Assembly (NCBI GenBank): GCA_007741555.1
Contig: CP036526.1
Location: 7,305,719-7,369,718 of the forward strand
DNA from: Stieleria marina
GTDB taxonomy: Bacteria > Planctomycetota > Planctomycetia > Pirellulales > Pirellulaceae
Direction of reading: 5' to 3'
DNA length: 64,000 nt
Both the position numbers and the translations under genes were made by a program. The notes under the pieces were generated by a model. The model saw only the letters and a program-made list of their open reading frames with translations. It did no database searches and had not been told where the DNA came from. Within the stretch, counting starts at the first letter, position 1. Every line of letters begins with the position of its first letter. Shown here piece by piece: positions 19,411-28,762 of this stretch.

Positions 19411-19605
19411 ATGAGTACGGCAACCGCATCCATGAAAGAGTGCCTTGAAAACTGCCAAGAATGCCAAGCGATCTGTGCTGACATGCTGACCACCCAATGC
19501 CTACCCGAAGGCGGCAACCATGTCGAGCAAACGCACGTCAAGCTGATGCTCGATTGCATCGCCGCTTATGCGGCTTCGAGCGTCGATGTACGAATTCATC
19601 GATGA
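19411..19605 (+). pseudogene. Truncated four-helix copper-storage (Csp/DUF326-like) gene
   Basis: The first 55 residues match the start of Cys-rich four-helix-bundle copper-storage proteins: MKECLENCQECQAICADMLT, then HVKLMLDCIAAYAA. Family members normally run to about 110-130 residues with many more cysteines in helices 3 and 4; here the frame leaves the family pattern at SSVDVRIHR and stops. The missing half coincides with the junction to the Gabija cassette, so the gene was probably cut by insertion or deletion. A short unrelated open stretch (19586-19693) follows in another frame. The start is 51 bp from the copper operator, consistent with former copper control. Confidence 0.65.
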
Positions 19606-19714
19606 ATATCCAAGTGGAAAGATCGTTAATCGTTCTCAACGAGGCTATACGGCCGCAGACGTTACGCGGTGGCTCCGCTTTGCAGCGGGTTGACGAAGCA
19701 CATCGTTTCAACGA

Positions 19715-21658
19715 TCACCAGATCGACTCGTCGAAATCAATATCAGCCGCACTCTCGATTCCCACACCTGCTTCCTCAAGCCAGCCGTACAGTAGATTGA
19801 CGTTCTTGCGGCTTTGCATCCGTTTGAACCGAGATTTTGCGAAAGTGAAAAGCACGCGTTGTTTCGCTCGTGAGAAGGCGACGAAAAACGCATTCGCGTC
19901 TCCGGCTGGGTCTTTGAGGTTGTTGAATGCAGCATCTTCAAGCCCGACGAATATAACGGTGTGATATTCCAGTCCTTTGCTTTTATGAATTGTCATCACC
20001 GGAATTGAAGTCTCGCCCAGTAGATCGCCGATCACATCGGTCCAGGTTCCAAACTGATGTCGTTCGTCGCCGTAGCGATATCCAAGTTGCTTGACTACGT
20101 TGGAGACGGTCTCCTCGAAGAAGGTTCCTTGTCGATACTGCGGATGACTCTGTCGAAACGACTTTTCTCCAATTGCGTCGATGACTCGATTCACTTCGAC
20201 CTTGATCCCATCGTCTGTCTTTTCACACTGCGGAAGTGATAGCCGCAAACAGTCGATCAAAGTGCTAAGCAGTTTGTTGCGAATCCTCTGCTGTTGAGTG
20301 GAGTCACTGCGCCCAGTCTTCTCTAGTACTGATTGAAGGCGGGACCATGAATCCGGCTGAGGCTCATCGCTTACCGCGACGAGAAATGCATCTACAACCA
20401 ATTCGACTAGGGGCTCAGCCAGCAAGTCCTGTAGTTTTGTTTCATCGCGAACTCTCGCCAAACCGTTGATCTGCTGCAAAGCCTCGACCAGATTGGATGA
20501 GTATTGACCGACAAATTTCCGACAGATCACGCAGATGTCTCGTGGTTCGACACCTTCATGCTCGACCAGCTCATTCAAAACTAATGCGATTGCGATCGCC
20601 TCCTCTGAATCATCCGAGAACGCGATGACACGACATTGGCCGTTTCCAGACTCACGCCCCCGTCCGCAAACGGGAAGAATCGCCTCGGGCTCGATCTGCT
20701 GGGCAAGTGATCCAATGATGTGGATCAGTTCCGGTTCTGAACGATAGTTGGCTCGAAGCACGTAGGGATCTGCAGCGAATTCTTCCGAGTATCGCTTCGT
20801 GATTCCAGCCAGTGCGCCTGCCCAAGTCATGATGCACTGCTTCGTATCGCCCACTGCGGTCAGGACTGAGTCTGATTCAAGAAACGCGGTTCGTAAAAGA
20901 TCGTAGTGAAGGTTGGTCGTGTCCTGGAATTCATCAAGGAAAACGTGAGAGTAGGTTGCCCGCATCGCGTGCAAAACTGCCGGGTTGGTTCGCAACACCA
21001 GTTCTGCAAGACGAGCGATCATGTGAAAGTTGAGGTAGCGGTATTTTCCATGAAGATAGTGCTGCCACTGAGACACGGCCAATTGTTCGCGTATGGAACC
21101 GTTTTCTAGGATCGCACTTCCGTCGACTGGGAGCCGAAGTGAAAAGCACTCCCGATACCACCGGATTGGTCCAATGCCGGCCACGTCAGCGGGTTCGCAA
21201 TTGAGTCGTTGGGCCGCCTCTCGGATCATACGGTCTGCACGCTCCTCCTTTATGTTGAATTCAATACGATAGTCGTCGTTTGGTCGCCAGAATTCTGGAA
21301 TTGCCAGGCGGAATCTATCGACAAGATTCTTGCTGAACGCGTCGAGTGTCATCGAGTCGAATCGCTCTGCAAGTTCCGCAGGCAGACGCTTCCCGACACG
21401 ATCCTGCAAGTTCTTCGCAGCATCACGCTTTAGGCTGATTGCGAGGATTCGGCGCGGTGACTTGCTCGTGTCCGTTCGCAGCAGGTAGTCAGCTCGCTGA
21501 GCCAGCAATTCAGTTTTACCGGCACCTGGGCCAGCAACGACGATACTGTTCCGTTCAGCTTGAACAGCGATCAGGGCGTTGTCTTCTAGAGAATCGATTC
21601 CAGCGGGCTGCCAAGACTGCTTTTCAATCTTCAGATTTCGATTGCGCAGTCTAGCCAT
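19715..21658 (-). CDS. gajB: Gabija GajB-like UvrD/Rep helicase
   Basis: A 647-residue superfamily 1A helicase. All main motifs are visible: Walker A GPGAGKTELL, motif II FLDEFQDTTN, motif III VGDTKQCIMTWAGA, motif IV LRANYRSEPELI, motif V TIHKSKGLEY and motif VI VAFSRAKQR. In Gabija, GajB is thought to sense DNA ends or ssDNA made during phage replication and activate the GajA nuclease. The gene overlaps the 3' end of the OLD-family gene by 8 bp, the usual gajA-gajB arrangement. It is longer than the typical ~500-residue GajB, with extra sequence between motifs IV and V. A plain DNA-repair helicase is unlikely given the fused operon. Confidence 0.85.
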   Translation of the reverse strand: MARLRNRNLKIEKQSWQPAGIDSLEDNALIAVQAERNSIVVAGPGAGKTELLAQRADYLLRTDTSKSPRRILAISLKRDAAKNLQDRVGKRLPAELAERFDSMTLDAFSKNLVDRFRLAIPEFWRPNDDYRIEFNIKEERADRMIREAAQRLNCEPADVAGIGPIRWYRECFSLRLPVDGSAILENGSIREQLAVSQWQHYLHGKYRYLNFHMIARLAELVLRTNPAVLHAMRATYSHVFLDEFQDTTNLHYDLLRTAFLESDSVLTAVGDTKQCIMTWAGALAGITKRYSEEFAADPYVLRANYRSEPELIHIIGSLAQQIEPEAILPVCGRGRESGNGQCRVIAFSDDSEEAIAIALVLNELVEHEGVEPRDICVICRKFVGQYSSNLVEALQQINGLARVRDETKLQDLLAEPLVELVVDAFLVAVSDEPQPDSWSRLQSVLEKTGRSDSTQQQRIRNKLLSTLIDCLRLSLPQCEKTDDGIKVEVNRVIDAIGEKSFRQSHPQYRQGTFFEETVSNVVKQLGYRYGDERHQFGTWTDVIGDLLGETSIPVMTIHKSKGLEYHTVIFVGLEDAAFNNLKDPAGDANAFFVAFSRAKQRVLFTFAKSRFKRMQSRKNVNLLYGWLEEAGVGIESAADIDFDESIW

Positions 21659-23669
21659 TTTTAATTTTCCTCTTGATCGCGCGAATCAGACTCTTTAATT
21701 CGTCAGGGCATTTCGCCAGCAAGTCTTCGTCTTCAATTTCAGCAAGAGCCGCCATGTGCGTCGCGGGTTTGCTGCGTTGAAGAAAGAGGTAGCGATACCA
21801 TCGAAGGCTTTTAAGCTGAGTTTCTAGTCGTTCGGGTTCAGCGATGTTTTTCTTTCCGAAAACCGTTCGAAATAGACCAGTGATCTGAGCACTCCTCAGC
21901 TCAGGTTTTTTGGAAAGTATCCGTGGTGCGCCGTCGGCAGTCTCCTGGTATTGCTCAGGGAACTTTCGCAACATCGAGTAATCCAGATCGAGGGGGTCAG
22001 AAAAATAGACGCCGTACTTGCGAAGGCTCTTAACCCATCCGGTGAAGTCATCATGGGGTATGCCCCAATCAGGCATTTCTGCAAAGGTCTCGTCACTCAT
22101 GACAGAGGTGTTATCGTCATCGACAACTTCAAGAATTTCTTCTCGCTTATGACCAAGTTCGATGAGTTGTTCACAGACGTAGTGAATCCGCCCCCAGTCG
22201 CCGCCCTTTCGATCGCAATCCATGTCTAGCAATGTGAGATGGGGAATGGACAAACTATTGAGCAGTCTCCACATGTGATTCACATGACGACCGCCAAGAG
22301 GAACGACAGAAATGACATTGGGATCAGAAGGCAAATCGTTTGCATCAAGGAGACGTGCCATCACAACTTGCTCGCTGTCCCCTTCTCCGAGAACAACAAG
22401 GCGAGCAAAATACAATTCCGGATAGGCACGCACCGCCTGGCGAATGAATTTGTCCGCGTCGGACTGTTCCGTGGGGAGGCTCAATTTGTGAGCCGACGCG
22501 ACCGCCGTGGTCGAATCTAGCCGCAAGTATCGGATTTCCTCGGGTTCAATTCGGGCAAGCACGGAGGGAGAGTGTGACGAGAAGATCGCCTGAGCCCTCG
22601 GTGGCTTGATGATCTCGCGAAACATTTTTACTACTCGTCCCAGCAAATGCGGTGCGAGGTGGGTCTCTGGTTCCTCGACCGCGAACACTGTCAGCAGGGG
22701 AGGGTCAAGGCGTTCTTCGTCGAACGGATGGTCGCCAAAGAAGTCGTCGATTGCGGCTTGCTCGATCTGGAAAGCGGATTTCACGATCGAAAAGTACAAG
22801 AGTGATCGCAGCCCGTCGCTCAATCGATCTACGGGAACACAATCATCCTCTGCTTCGGTCTTCATTCCTGCTGTGAAGGACGAGACGAAGTCTTCAACGG
22901 TTTGTGTTTCGAGGTGCAATACAATTTCTTTGAATCGACTGCGGTTGTACAACCCGTTCCAAGACTCATTGAGCGAACGCTGAAGCTCTGTAATTGCCGG
23001 TTCACTACTAAAGTCGCTTACGATTCCGTCGGTCGCAGCGTTGATCGAATCGGCAAGGTCGTCTGTCCAACGAGCGGCATCGAGCAACCTTTTGAGCAGC
23101 GATTGCGATGAAACACGGACATGCTTCGATGGATCACGTGCTCCGGGAATGTAGTGAACGTGAATTCGCTGTCGCTCGAATGCCGAAAGTGGCTGGCGAT
23201 ATTCATCGTCAATTTCATCTGAAATATCAGAAGACGTTTTGATCCAGTTCAGCGATTGCTCCACCTCACCTTCAGGCAAATTTCCTTTCTGCCAGACTGC
23301 TTCGAGGCGGATTCGACAATACGGTCGACCACCGGGTTCATTCACCCGCATCTGCTTGAAGTGCTCAGGAATAGCGGACGCATCATCTCCGCCGCCTTCC
23401 GTATCGAATTCGATTCTGGCCTCGATCCAAAGTGACAACGACTTTAGATCGGCATCAGATCGCGAAACTCCGACCGGCAAATGAAAGTCATCGGCGCGAA
23501 TTGAACGCTGCTCTTTGGTGAGTCCGAACAATCGGGCCAGTCCGAGAAGAGCGGCTGACTTTCCCGCCCCGTTCTCACCTATCAAAACCGAAATATCATT
23601 CAAGTCGATCGAAACTGGATTCGGACCAAAACAACGAAAATTGCGAAAACTCAGGAGGCTGATTTTCAT
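21651..23669 (-). CDS. gajA: Gabija GajA-like OLD-family ATPase-TOPRIM nuclease
   Basis: A 672-residue OLD-family protein. The N-terminal ABC-type ATPase domain has Walker A (IGENGAGKSAALL) and the Walker B/D-loop region (VFAVEEPETHLAP) with a nearby H-loop (IFSSHSPSVLARI). The C-terminal TOPRIM nuclease domain shows the acidic residues of its active site in VVLGEGDSEQVVMA and LTLLDMDCDRKG. GajA is a sequence-specific DNA nickase kept off by normal nucleotide levels and released during phage infection. The UvrD-like gajB overlaps its end, which identifies the pair as Gabija rather than a stand-alone OLD. At 672 residues it is somewhat longer than characterised GajA (about 580). Confidence 0.87.
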   Translation of the reverse strand: MKISLLSFRNFRCFGPNPVSIDLNDISVLIGENGAGKSAALLGLARLFGLTKEQRSIRADDFHLPVGVSRSDADLKSLSLWIEARIEFDTEGGGDDASAIPEHFKQMRVNEPGGRPYCRIRLEAVWQKGNLPEGEVEQSLNWIKTSSDISDEIDDEYRQPLSAFERQRIHVHYIPGARDPSKHVRVSSQSLLKRLLDAARWTDDLADSINAATDGIVSDFSSEPAITELQRSLNESWNGLYNRSRFKEIVLHLETQTVEDFVSSFTAGMKTEAEDDCVPVDRLSDGLRSLLYFSIVKSAFQIEQAAIDDFFGDHPFDEERLDPPLLTVFAVEEPETHLAPHLLGRVVKMFREIIKPPRAQAIFSSHSPSVLARIEPEEIRYLRLDSTTAVASAHKLSLPTEQSDADKFIRQAVRAYPELYFARLVVLGEGDSEQVVMARLLDANDLPSDPNVISVVPLGGRHVNHMWRLLNSLSIPHLTLLDMDCDRKGGDWGRIHYVCEQLIELGHKREEILEVVDDDNTSVMSDETFAEMPDWGIPHDDFTGWVKSLRKYGVYFSDPLDLDYSMLRKFPEQYQETADGAPRILSKKPELRSAQITGLFRTVFGKKNIAEPERLETQLKSLRWYRYLFLQRSKPATHMAALAEIEDEDLLAKCPDELKSLIRAIKRKIKNG

Positions 23670-24041
23670 CGATTATCTAGCAGTCGGCATAGTGACATTG
23701 ACGCAGGTTGAAAGTTGCCGGGCCCCAACTGCTAACAAGTAAAGCTCAAGATTCTACAACCCATAGTGAGGCCGTTCACACGGGGTGGCGGCCCCGTGCG
23801 TTCTGATTCCCCAAATAGTGGAGAAAAGTGACGCCCGATTGCGTCTGGTGACGAGAATCATCGCCGATCTGGACTCAAAAGAGCTTCTGCGCCGTCGCTC
23901 CGACATGCACACTTGGTCGGCGGAATGTACGGCGACGCACGGAATGAGGATGGGACTCTGCGAAATCGGTGATGGCACGGTAACTGCGATGTCGATTGGC
24001 TGTTCTGCTCAACACCCGACATCCACACAAGTGTCATTCCG
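23670..24041. other. Non-genic spacer upstream of gajA
   Basis: About 370 bp with no convincing gene. A plus-strand frame (23785-24045) has a short stretch reading LVTRIIADLDSKELLRRRSD that recalls a winged-helix regulator, but it lacks a start signal and the rest of such a domain. It may be decayed sequence; it should also contain the gajAB promoter on the minus strand. Confidence 0.4.
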
Positions 24042-24501
24042 ATGAAGATTTCATTGCCAATTGATGGTTCCGATGCCGCCAATGAGACTGTTGAATTCGT
24101 CCGTTCGCTAGCGACCGAAAATTCGGTGGACGTCACGGTGCTGATCGCCTCGTACAACCCGACCGAATACTCATTCCAACCTTGGATCCCGAGTGGACCG
24201 AGAGGCAGAAGATACGCACGAACGAAATCCTTGGGTCGGCCATGCAAACGCTTGATGCGGTGTGCCAATCCGTGTCGCGGAAATACTTCGGAGCGACGTT
24301 GAGTCGTACGCAGGTGAGGGTGTCCATCTGGGGAACGATTTGTCGAACTTCCAGGAATTTGCCGTAGAGCTGTATTGTTCCCACGGCATCAAAGACCTTG
24401 ATCTTGCGATCAAGAGAACCTCGCGATACCTCGGACACACGGCTGCAGAAGTTCGGCGAGATTACGCGAATGCGATTTCGGAAGCACTACAGTGGCGATA
24501 A
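24042..24501 (+). pseudogene. Frameshifted universal stress protein (UspA-like) remnant
   Basis: The start (MKISLPIDGSDAANETVEFV, then VDVTVLIASYNPTEYS) is a typical UspA first strand and helix. The continuation is spread over other frames: PEWTERQKIRTNEILGSAM in a second frame around 24190, and IKDLDLAIKRTSRYLGHTAA followed by EVRRDYANA in a third near 24390-24470, which corresponds to the C-terminal part of the family. The reading frame is therefore broken at least twice. The gene sits between the Gabija cassette and the unknown gene pair and looks like a casualty of island formation. Confidence 0.65.
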
Positions 24502-24544
24502 GCCGGACAACAGTCGTTCTGAACTCAACTCGACCTTGTAGGTT

Positions 24545-26398
24545 CTAGGATGATTCGGTTGATGCTGGTTCTTCCATCGGAGTACTTGGTGGGAAAGCGA
24601 GTCGACGCCAATACTCGGGGATCAACGGTGTGCGATGCTTGAGACAGGCCAGTGTGATTGCCGATGCGGGAACGACACTCGGCAGGGTGATCGGCTCAGC
24701 TTCACGGGATGCGCGGACGAATCGCTCGACCTCAGCGGCGATCTCAGCAGTTTCCGTCATCGGCTCATCCCAAGGCTGCCCGTACGAAATGGTGAAGCAA
24801 CTTCCAGTGTTGGCCAAACACTCCGTCAATACATGTTGCTCCCAATCGGTCGGGGGAAACCACATCATCAATTCGATCGGCTGACAACCATTAATTTGCT
24901 TGTGGTTGTCGGCACACCCTAACACGAGTCGTCGATAGATCACGGCTGCCAAGTCAGACGCATCTTGGAACTGCGACTCGCAAACGAGTTCCAATAGGCA
25001 TGTCACGTACACTGAACTTGTCTCGCAATACTCCGGTGGCGCTTCGCATTCGGCAATCGCCTCAAATACCAGTTCCATTGAATTATTACCTTCGATGAAG
25101 GGAAGTTGCCCCGTACCCGCACGACGCATGGACAATTGGTTGACCAACATCGTGAGCCAGACGTGCAAGTCTTGCCTCCTTCCGACACGTCGAAAAACTT
25201 GCCACGTCAAGAAAAGCTCAATGTGGTTCAGATCAACGAGCGGACGTTGCGTTGATACGTTGGCATCAATCAAGCCTGCCGTCCAGCTTGCGAGCTGATG
25301 GAGCAAACGGAAACCAACTTCCCGTTGGTTATCAGTCTCCCGTGGCATCGCTTCCGCGCACGCAAGACTCAACAAACCAAGCCTTGCGAGGTGCCAATGT
25401 GCAACGACTCCGGATACCGCAGTGCCGACCAACATTTCACTGCAACCACGATCAAGGCTCTTCTCGACACATAGATGCTCAATGTTGTCGTGGTAGTATC
25501 GTTCAAGCTCTTTGACGTAGAAGTCAATCCAAGTGTGTGCAACCAGATTCCGAATGCCTTTCGTCTCGGTCTTGCGAGCCACTTCCCATATCGCCAGCAT
25601 CCCCCACTCGATCAAATCAATCCATCCCGTTTCGGCCGTCTCCCGTTTGTCAGCTGATTCCTTAAGAATGATGAGTGCCACGGGCAATAGTCGCACACTT
25701 CGTTCGTCAGCATCGCCTGCGAACAATCCGTCGAGAAAGCTACGCCAGTTGGGAATGACTTGGTTCTGCCATTCGTCACTGCCGTGATCGAAGTCGGCAA
25801 CTTGGGAACAGATGTACGAAAACTGGCTGAAAAACTTTTGCGGAAGCAGAGCTGGCGATAGCAAGCTCGACTGGACCCGCTCAACAAGTGCGGTCAGATT
25901 CCAACGATCGAACTCCAGCCTCACGTCGTCTCTGACCTTAGTTCCCATAGACTCCACGCGACGCTCGTACAACTCAATTCCGTTGGCATCTTCGTCCTTG
26001 TTGTATGCCAAAATGACTTCGACCAACTCAACTTCTTGGAGCTCAGAAGTCGTCAACCTTGGCGCACTTGCAGATCGCATGTCCGTGTCAAAGTCGTGTC
26101 TTGTCCAGTTTTTGTTGTTGAGCACCTCGTCCTTCAACACGAATATCCGCAGAGTCTTGCGATCCGCCGAAAGGTACGACTGGTCATTACCAAACTCAGC
26201 TTCATTCTTCGTCTTCGATGTTTCGTCGCCGCCACTACGGAAGAACGGTAGCCGATGTGGCGTCCATCCTTCCTGGATTGCAAGGTTGTAGATGACCCAA
26301 TCAATGCCGAATTTTGTCCCAGAGCTTTCCTGCCTCGACCGCTCTTTTAAGCTTTGAAGGTAGTAGACCAGGAAGTTCGTTCTCGCCGCATCATCCAT
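24545..26398 (-). CDS. Unrecognised large protein, possible N-terminal nuclease-like domain
   Basis: A 617-residue soluble protein of unknown family. The N-terminal 190 residues look like an alpha/beta domain with EFGNDQSYLS, LRIFVLKDEVLNNKNW and VELVEVILAYNKDEDANG; the Asp72...Leu-Lys89 arrangement weakly recalls a restriction-endonuclease-like core, but this is not certain. The rest is alpha-helical. The ATG at 26398 is preferred over earlier candidates because a GGGGAGAG ribosome-binding site precedes it; it overlaps the end of the upstream gene by 8 bp, so the two are translationally coupled. Location next to Gabija on the same strand suggests a defence role, by inference only. Confidence 0.5.
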   Translation of the reverse strand: MDDAARTNFLVYYLQSLKERSRQESSGTKFGIDWVIYNLAIQEGWTPHRLPFFRSGGDETSKTKNEAEFGNDQSYLSADRKTLRIFVLKDEVLNNKNWTRHDFDTDMRSASAPRLTTSELQEVELVEVILAYNKDEDANGIELYERRVESMGTKVRDDVRLEFDRWNLTALVERVQSSLLSPALLPQKFFSQFSYICSQVADFDHGSDEWQNQVIPNWRSFLDGLFAGDADERSVRLLPVALIILKESADKRETAETGWIDLIEWGMLAIWEVARKTETKGIRNLVAHTWIDFYVKELERYYHDNIEHLCVEKSLDRGCSEMLVGTAVSGVVAHWHLARLGLLSLACAEAMPRETDNQREVGFRLLHQLASWTAGLIDANVSTQRPLVDLNHIELFLTWQVFRRVGRRQDLHVWLTMLVNQLSMRRAGTGQLPFIEGNNSMELVFEAIAECEAPPEYCETSSVYVTCLLELVCESQFQDASDLAAVIYRRLVLGCADNHKQINGCQPIELMMWFPPTDWEQHVLTECLANTGSCFTISYGQPWDEPMTETAEIAAEVERFVRASREAEPITLPSVVPASAITLACLKHRTPLIPEYWRRLAFPPSTPMEEPASTESS

Positions 26399-28334
26399 CG
26401 GTTTCTCTCCCCGCAATCTGGTCAATCATTGTTGCTGCTCGTATTCGTCTAAGTGCCATCCCTTCCGGATCGCTAAATTCAACGATGGGCATTTCAAAAC
26501 TGGAGGTGGTGCTATGAAATGGAGTTGCCTCAGTCATGGTTCCGTCGACATATTGGCCGAGCGAGTTGCCGTACAGCACTTTAATGTTCTTACACAAGTC
26601 AATGAGGACGGAATGCTCGCCCATTGACCGTCGGACATCACGATCCATTTTTCGCTTGTGCAGGATCGCTCCTCGTCTTGCACCGGCAACACGAATATTC
26701 GCGACTCCTGATTGGCGTGAAGCAGCAGTTGCTTCGACCAACTCTTCAAACGCATCGACCACACCACCGACCAGTGAATCATCTTTTGCCAAACGTTTCA
26801 ATTCTTTCAAGAGGCTTCCTGGATAGTTGCGGACTTGCATCTCAAGCAGATCGACATATTCCTCCAACATCTCGTTGCCCATCTGCTCGAACCGAGGCTT
26901 GATCGACCACATGAGCCTTGCAGCCGCTTTTGGCTCCAACACTAAACACTGCAGCTCGTAAAACACCATTTGAATAATTTCGTCACTCGCTTTCTTCAAT
27001 GGACGTTTTGCAATTTGCCGACTTCCTACCCTGTCAAACAAGGCCAACCCGACACGACGAGCGGCACGTTCAGGGTAGACAATCAACTCCGAGATCATCG
27101 TTGTTGCGTTCATCTTTTCAATTTCGCGCAGCAGACGATCGAAGGTGCATGGTTGCTGAAACAATTTCAATAAAGCAGAACCGTTCGCAGTCGCCAGCGA
27201 TTTGAATGTCTCGGAAAACGTGTATTTGTCTTTGATCGAGTCGACCAGAGCACACTCGATCACATGCCACGTGCCAAGAGCATCAAGGGGAACTGGCTGG
27301 ATTTGGACGATCCAATTGAGCGGACGAACGGTTGCCGCGTCGCCGTCTACGGCGGCGCGATCAAGCCGAGCAGCAGACGCGATACTGTGCTTCGCTTCAG
27401 CATCGACGATTTTCTCGGCTTGCAGGTCAATCCAAACCAGCAATCTGTCGTGCAACTTCTGCGAAAGTTTTTCATACGAAAGCAAACTGCAGAACACGCG
27501 AGTCAGGCAATCACGATCGTTGTGTTCGCCACGATCGGCTCTAACGATTAGGGCTTCGACGTGCGCATTGGAAATACCTTGGTCTGAGGCCATCGTGGGC
27601 CACGACCAATGCCAACTGCGGCGCATCTCTGGATCGTCACTTTCACGCATCGTTTGATCGAGTGCATCGAACCGACATTGCTCGGCTTCCTTTCCGAGTG
27701 ATTCTGTCCTCAAGAGTCCGAGCAAGAATGACGCGATCCGTAGACGTTCCGTCGTTGGACACTGAACCGCACGCTCAGCAATATCGAGGCTATCGAAAGT
27801 TCGATCGACGGCGAGCGTTCGCAATCCGCTCCAATAGTCACTCTGTGCACCGTCATTGCCAATAACGGTGAGTAATCGTTCCAGCCAAGTAAGCAGATAC
27901 TCTGCCGGTACGTCCAGTTCTTTGAGCAAAGCCGGAACTGAGGGAAGCAAGTTGAAAAGGTAGTTCGATTTTTGGTCGACAAACTCGTCTAACAAGCTCA
28001 TCCGATCCGTAGAGGCGAGCTGATGAATAGCAGCCAGCCACAACTTCGCGATCGCTTGCCGTGTACCGCTGTCATACCCGACGAGCGAACTCACCATACC
28101 CAACGAATCATGAAGGTTGTCGACGCAATTGGGAAACAGCGACTGGAGTACTCCGCTTTCCGCGACGTCATCCGATAACATATTGAGAAGCCTGTTGGAC
28201 CGCTGTTCATCGCTATCGTCGTCGTCAACAAGCACACCGAGCTTTCGCAACGCGATTCGTAGTTGTTCTCGACGCTGTGCTTCAGGCGTCTGCCGCGGGA
28301 GCCGGGGCGAATTTATCTCAGTGTCGTCAGTCAT
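26391..28334 (-). CDS. Unrecognised large helical-repeat protein
   Basis: A 647-residue soluble protein with no recognised family, no signal peptide and no nucleotide-binding motif. Most of it is alpha-helical and leucine-rich, resembling HEAT/ARM-type repeats (for example SVPALLKELDVPAEYLLTWL). The last 110 residues differ: a basic stretch (RRGAILHKRKMDRDVRRSMG) then a Ser/Thr-rich segment (GTMTEATPFHSTTSSFEMPI). It is the first gene of a two-gene unit and overlaps its partner by 8 bp. The pair lies directly upstream (in transcription order) of the Gabija genes, separated by a decayed UspA gene. The role is unknown; scaffold or sensor is a guess. Confidence 0.5.
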   Translation of the reverse strand: MTDDTEINSPRLPRQTPEAQRREQLRIALRKLGVLVDDDDSDEQRSNRLLNMLSDDVAESGVLQSLFPNCVDNLHDSLGMVSSLVGYDSGTRQAIAKLWLAAIHQLASTDRMSLLDEFVDQKSNYLFNLLPSVPALLKELDVPAEYLLTWLERLLTVIGNDGAQSDYWSGLRTLAVDRTFDSLDIAERAVQCPTTERLRIASFLLGLLRTESLGKEAEQCRFDALDQTMRESDDPEMRRSWHWSWPTMASDQGISNAHVEALIVRADRGEHNDRDCLTRVFCSLLSYEKLSQKLHDRLLVWIDLQAEKIVDAEAKHSIASAARLDRAAVDGDAATVRPLNWIVQIQPVPLDALGTWHVIECALVDSIKDKYTFSETFKSLATANGSALLKLFQQPCTFDRLLREIEKMNATTMISELIVYPERAARRVGLALFDRVGSRQIAKRPLKKASDEIIQMVFYELQCLVLEPKAAARLMWSIKPRFEQMGNEMLEEYVDLLEMQVRNYPGSLLKELKRLAKDDSLVGGVVDAFEELVEATAASRQSGVANIRVAGARRGAILHKRKMDRDVRRSMGEHSVLIDLCKNIKVLYGNSLGQYVDGTMTEATPFHSTTSSFEMPIVEFSDPEGMALRRIRAATMIDQIAGRETDG

Positions 28335-28762
28335 CTTTGGAGAGCTGCTTCACGTGGGAGTCGTTAGTACTGTGAACTGATTCTTGAATCTCTTGAGTTT
28401 AGGCGACAGTGGAATGTTCGGCGATGGCGGTGGTTGGAACTTACCGAGGGCCGGGTTGTGATCGGCGGAGGCGAAGAGACGATTCTGGCGAGGTGAGAAA
28501 GTCCGGCTGGGAACTATTCGACGTGTCGACTCGCTCAGTTTTCGAGTTCAGCAGAGGCGCAAATAGGAATAGAACGGCCATCTCTTGTATGACAGTCGAA
28601 TCACAAGTCAACAAGACCTTGTTTGATGAATCCACTTTCCATTTCAAATGCGACGCGTAATATTAAGCAACACGATTGTCACGATAGCTAACCCACATTC
28701 CACGGGATATGCAGCGATCGTTATTGATGCGTAGGCGAAGAAGAACACGAAGCACGCGGGAC
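28335..28762. other. Intergenic region, no gene seen
   Basis: About 430 bp. A plus-strand frame (28409-28660) and its complement (28441-28647) are open but show no signal, motif or ribosome-binding site. The region should hold the promoter of the minus-strand pair at 24545-28334. It may also be the junction between the defence island and the plasmid-like element. Confidence 0.4.
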
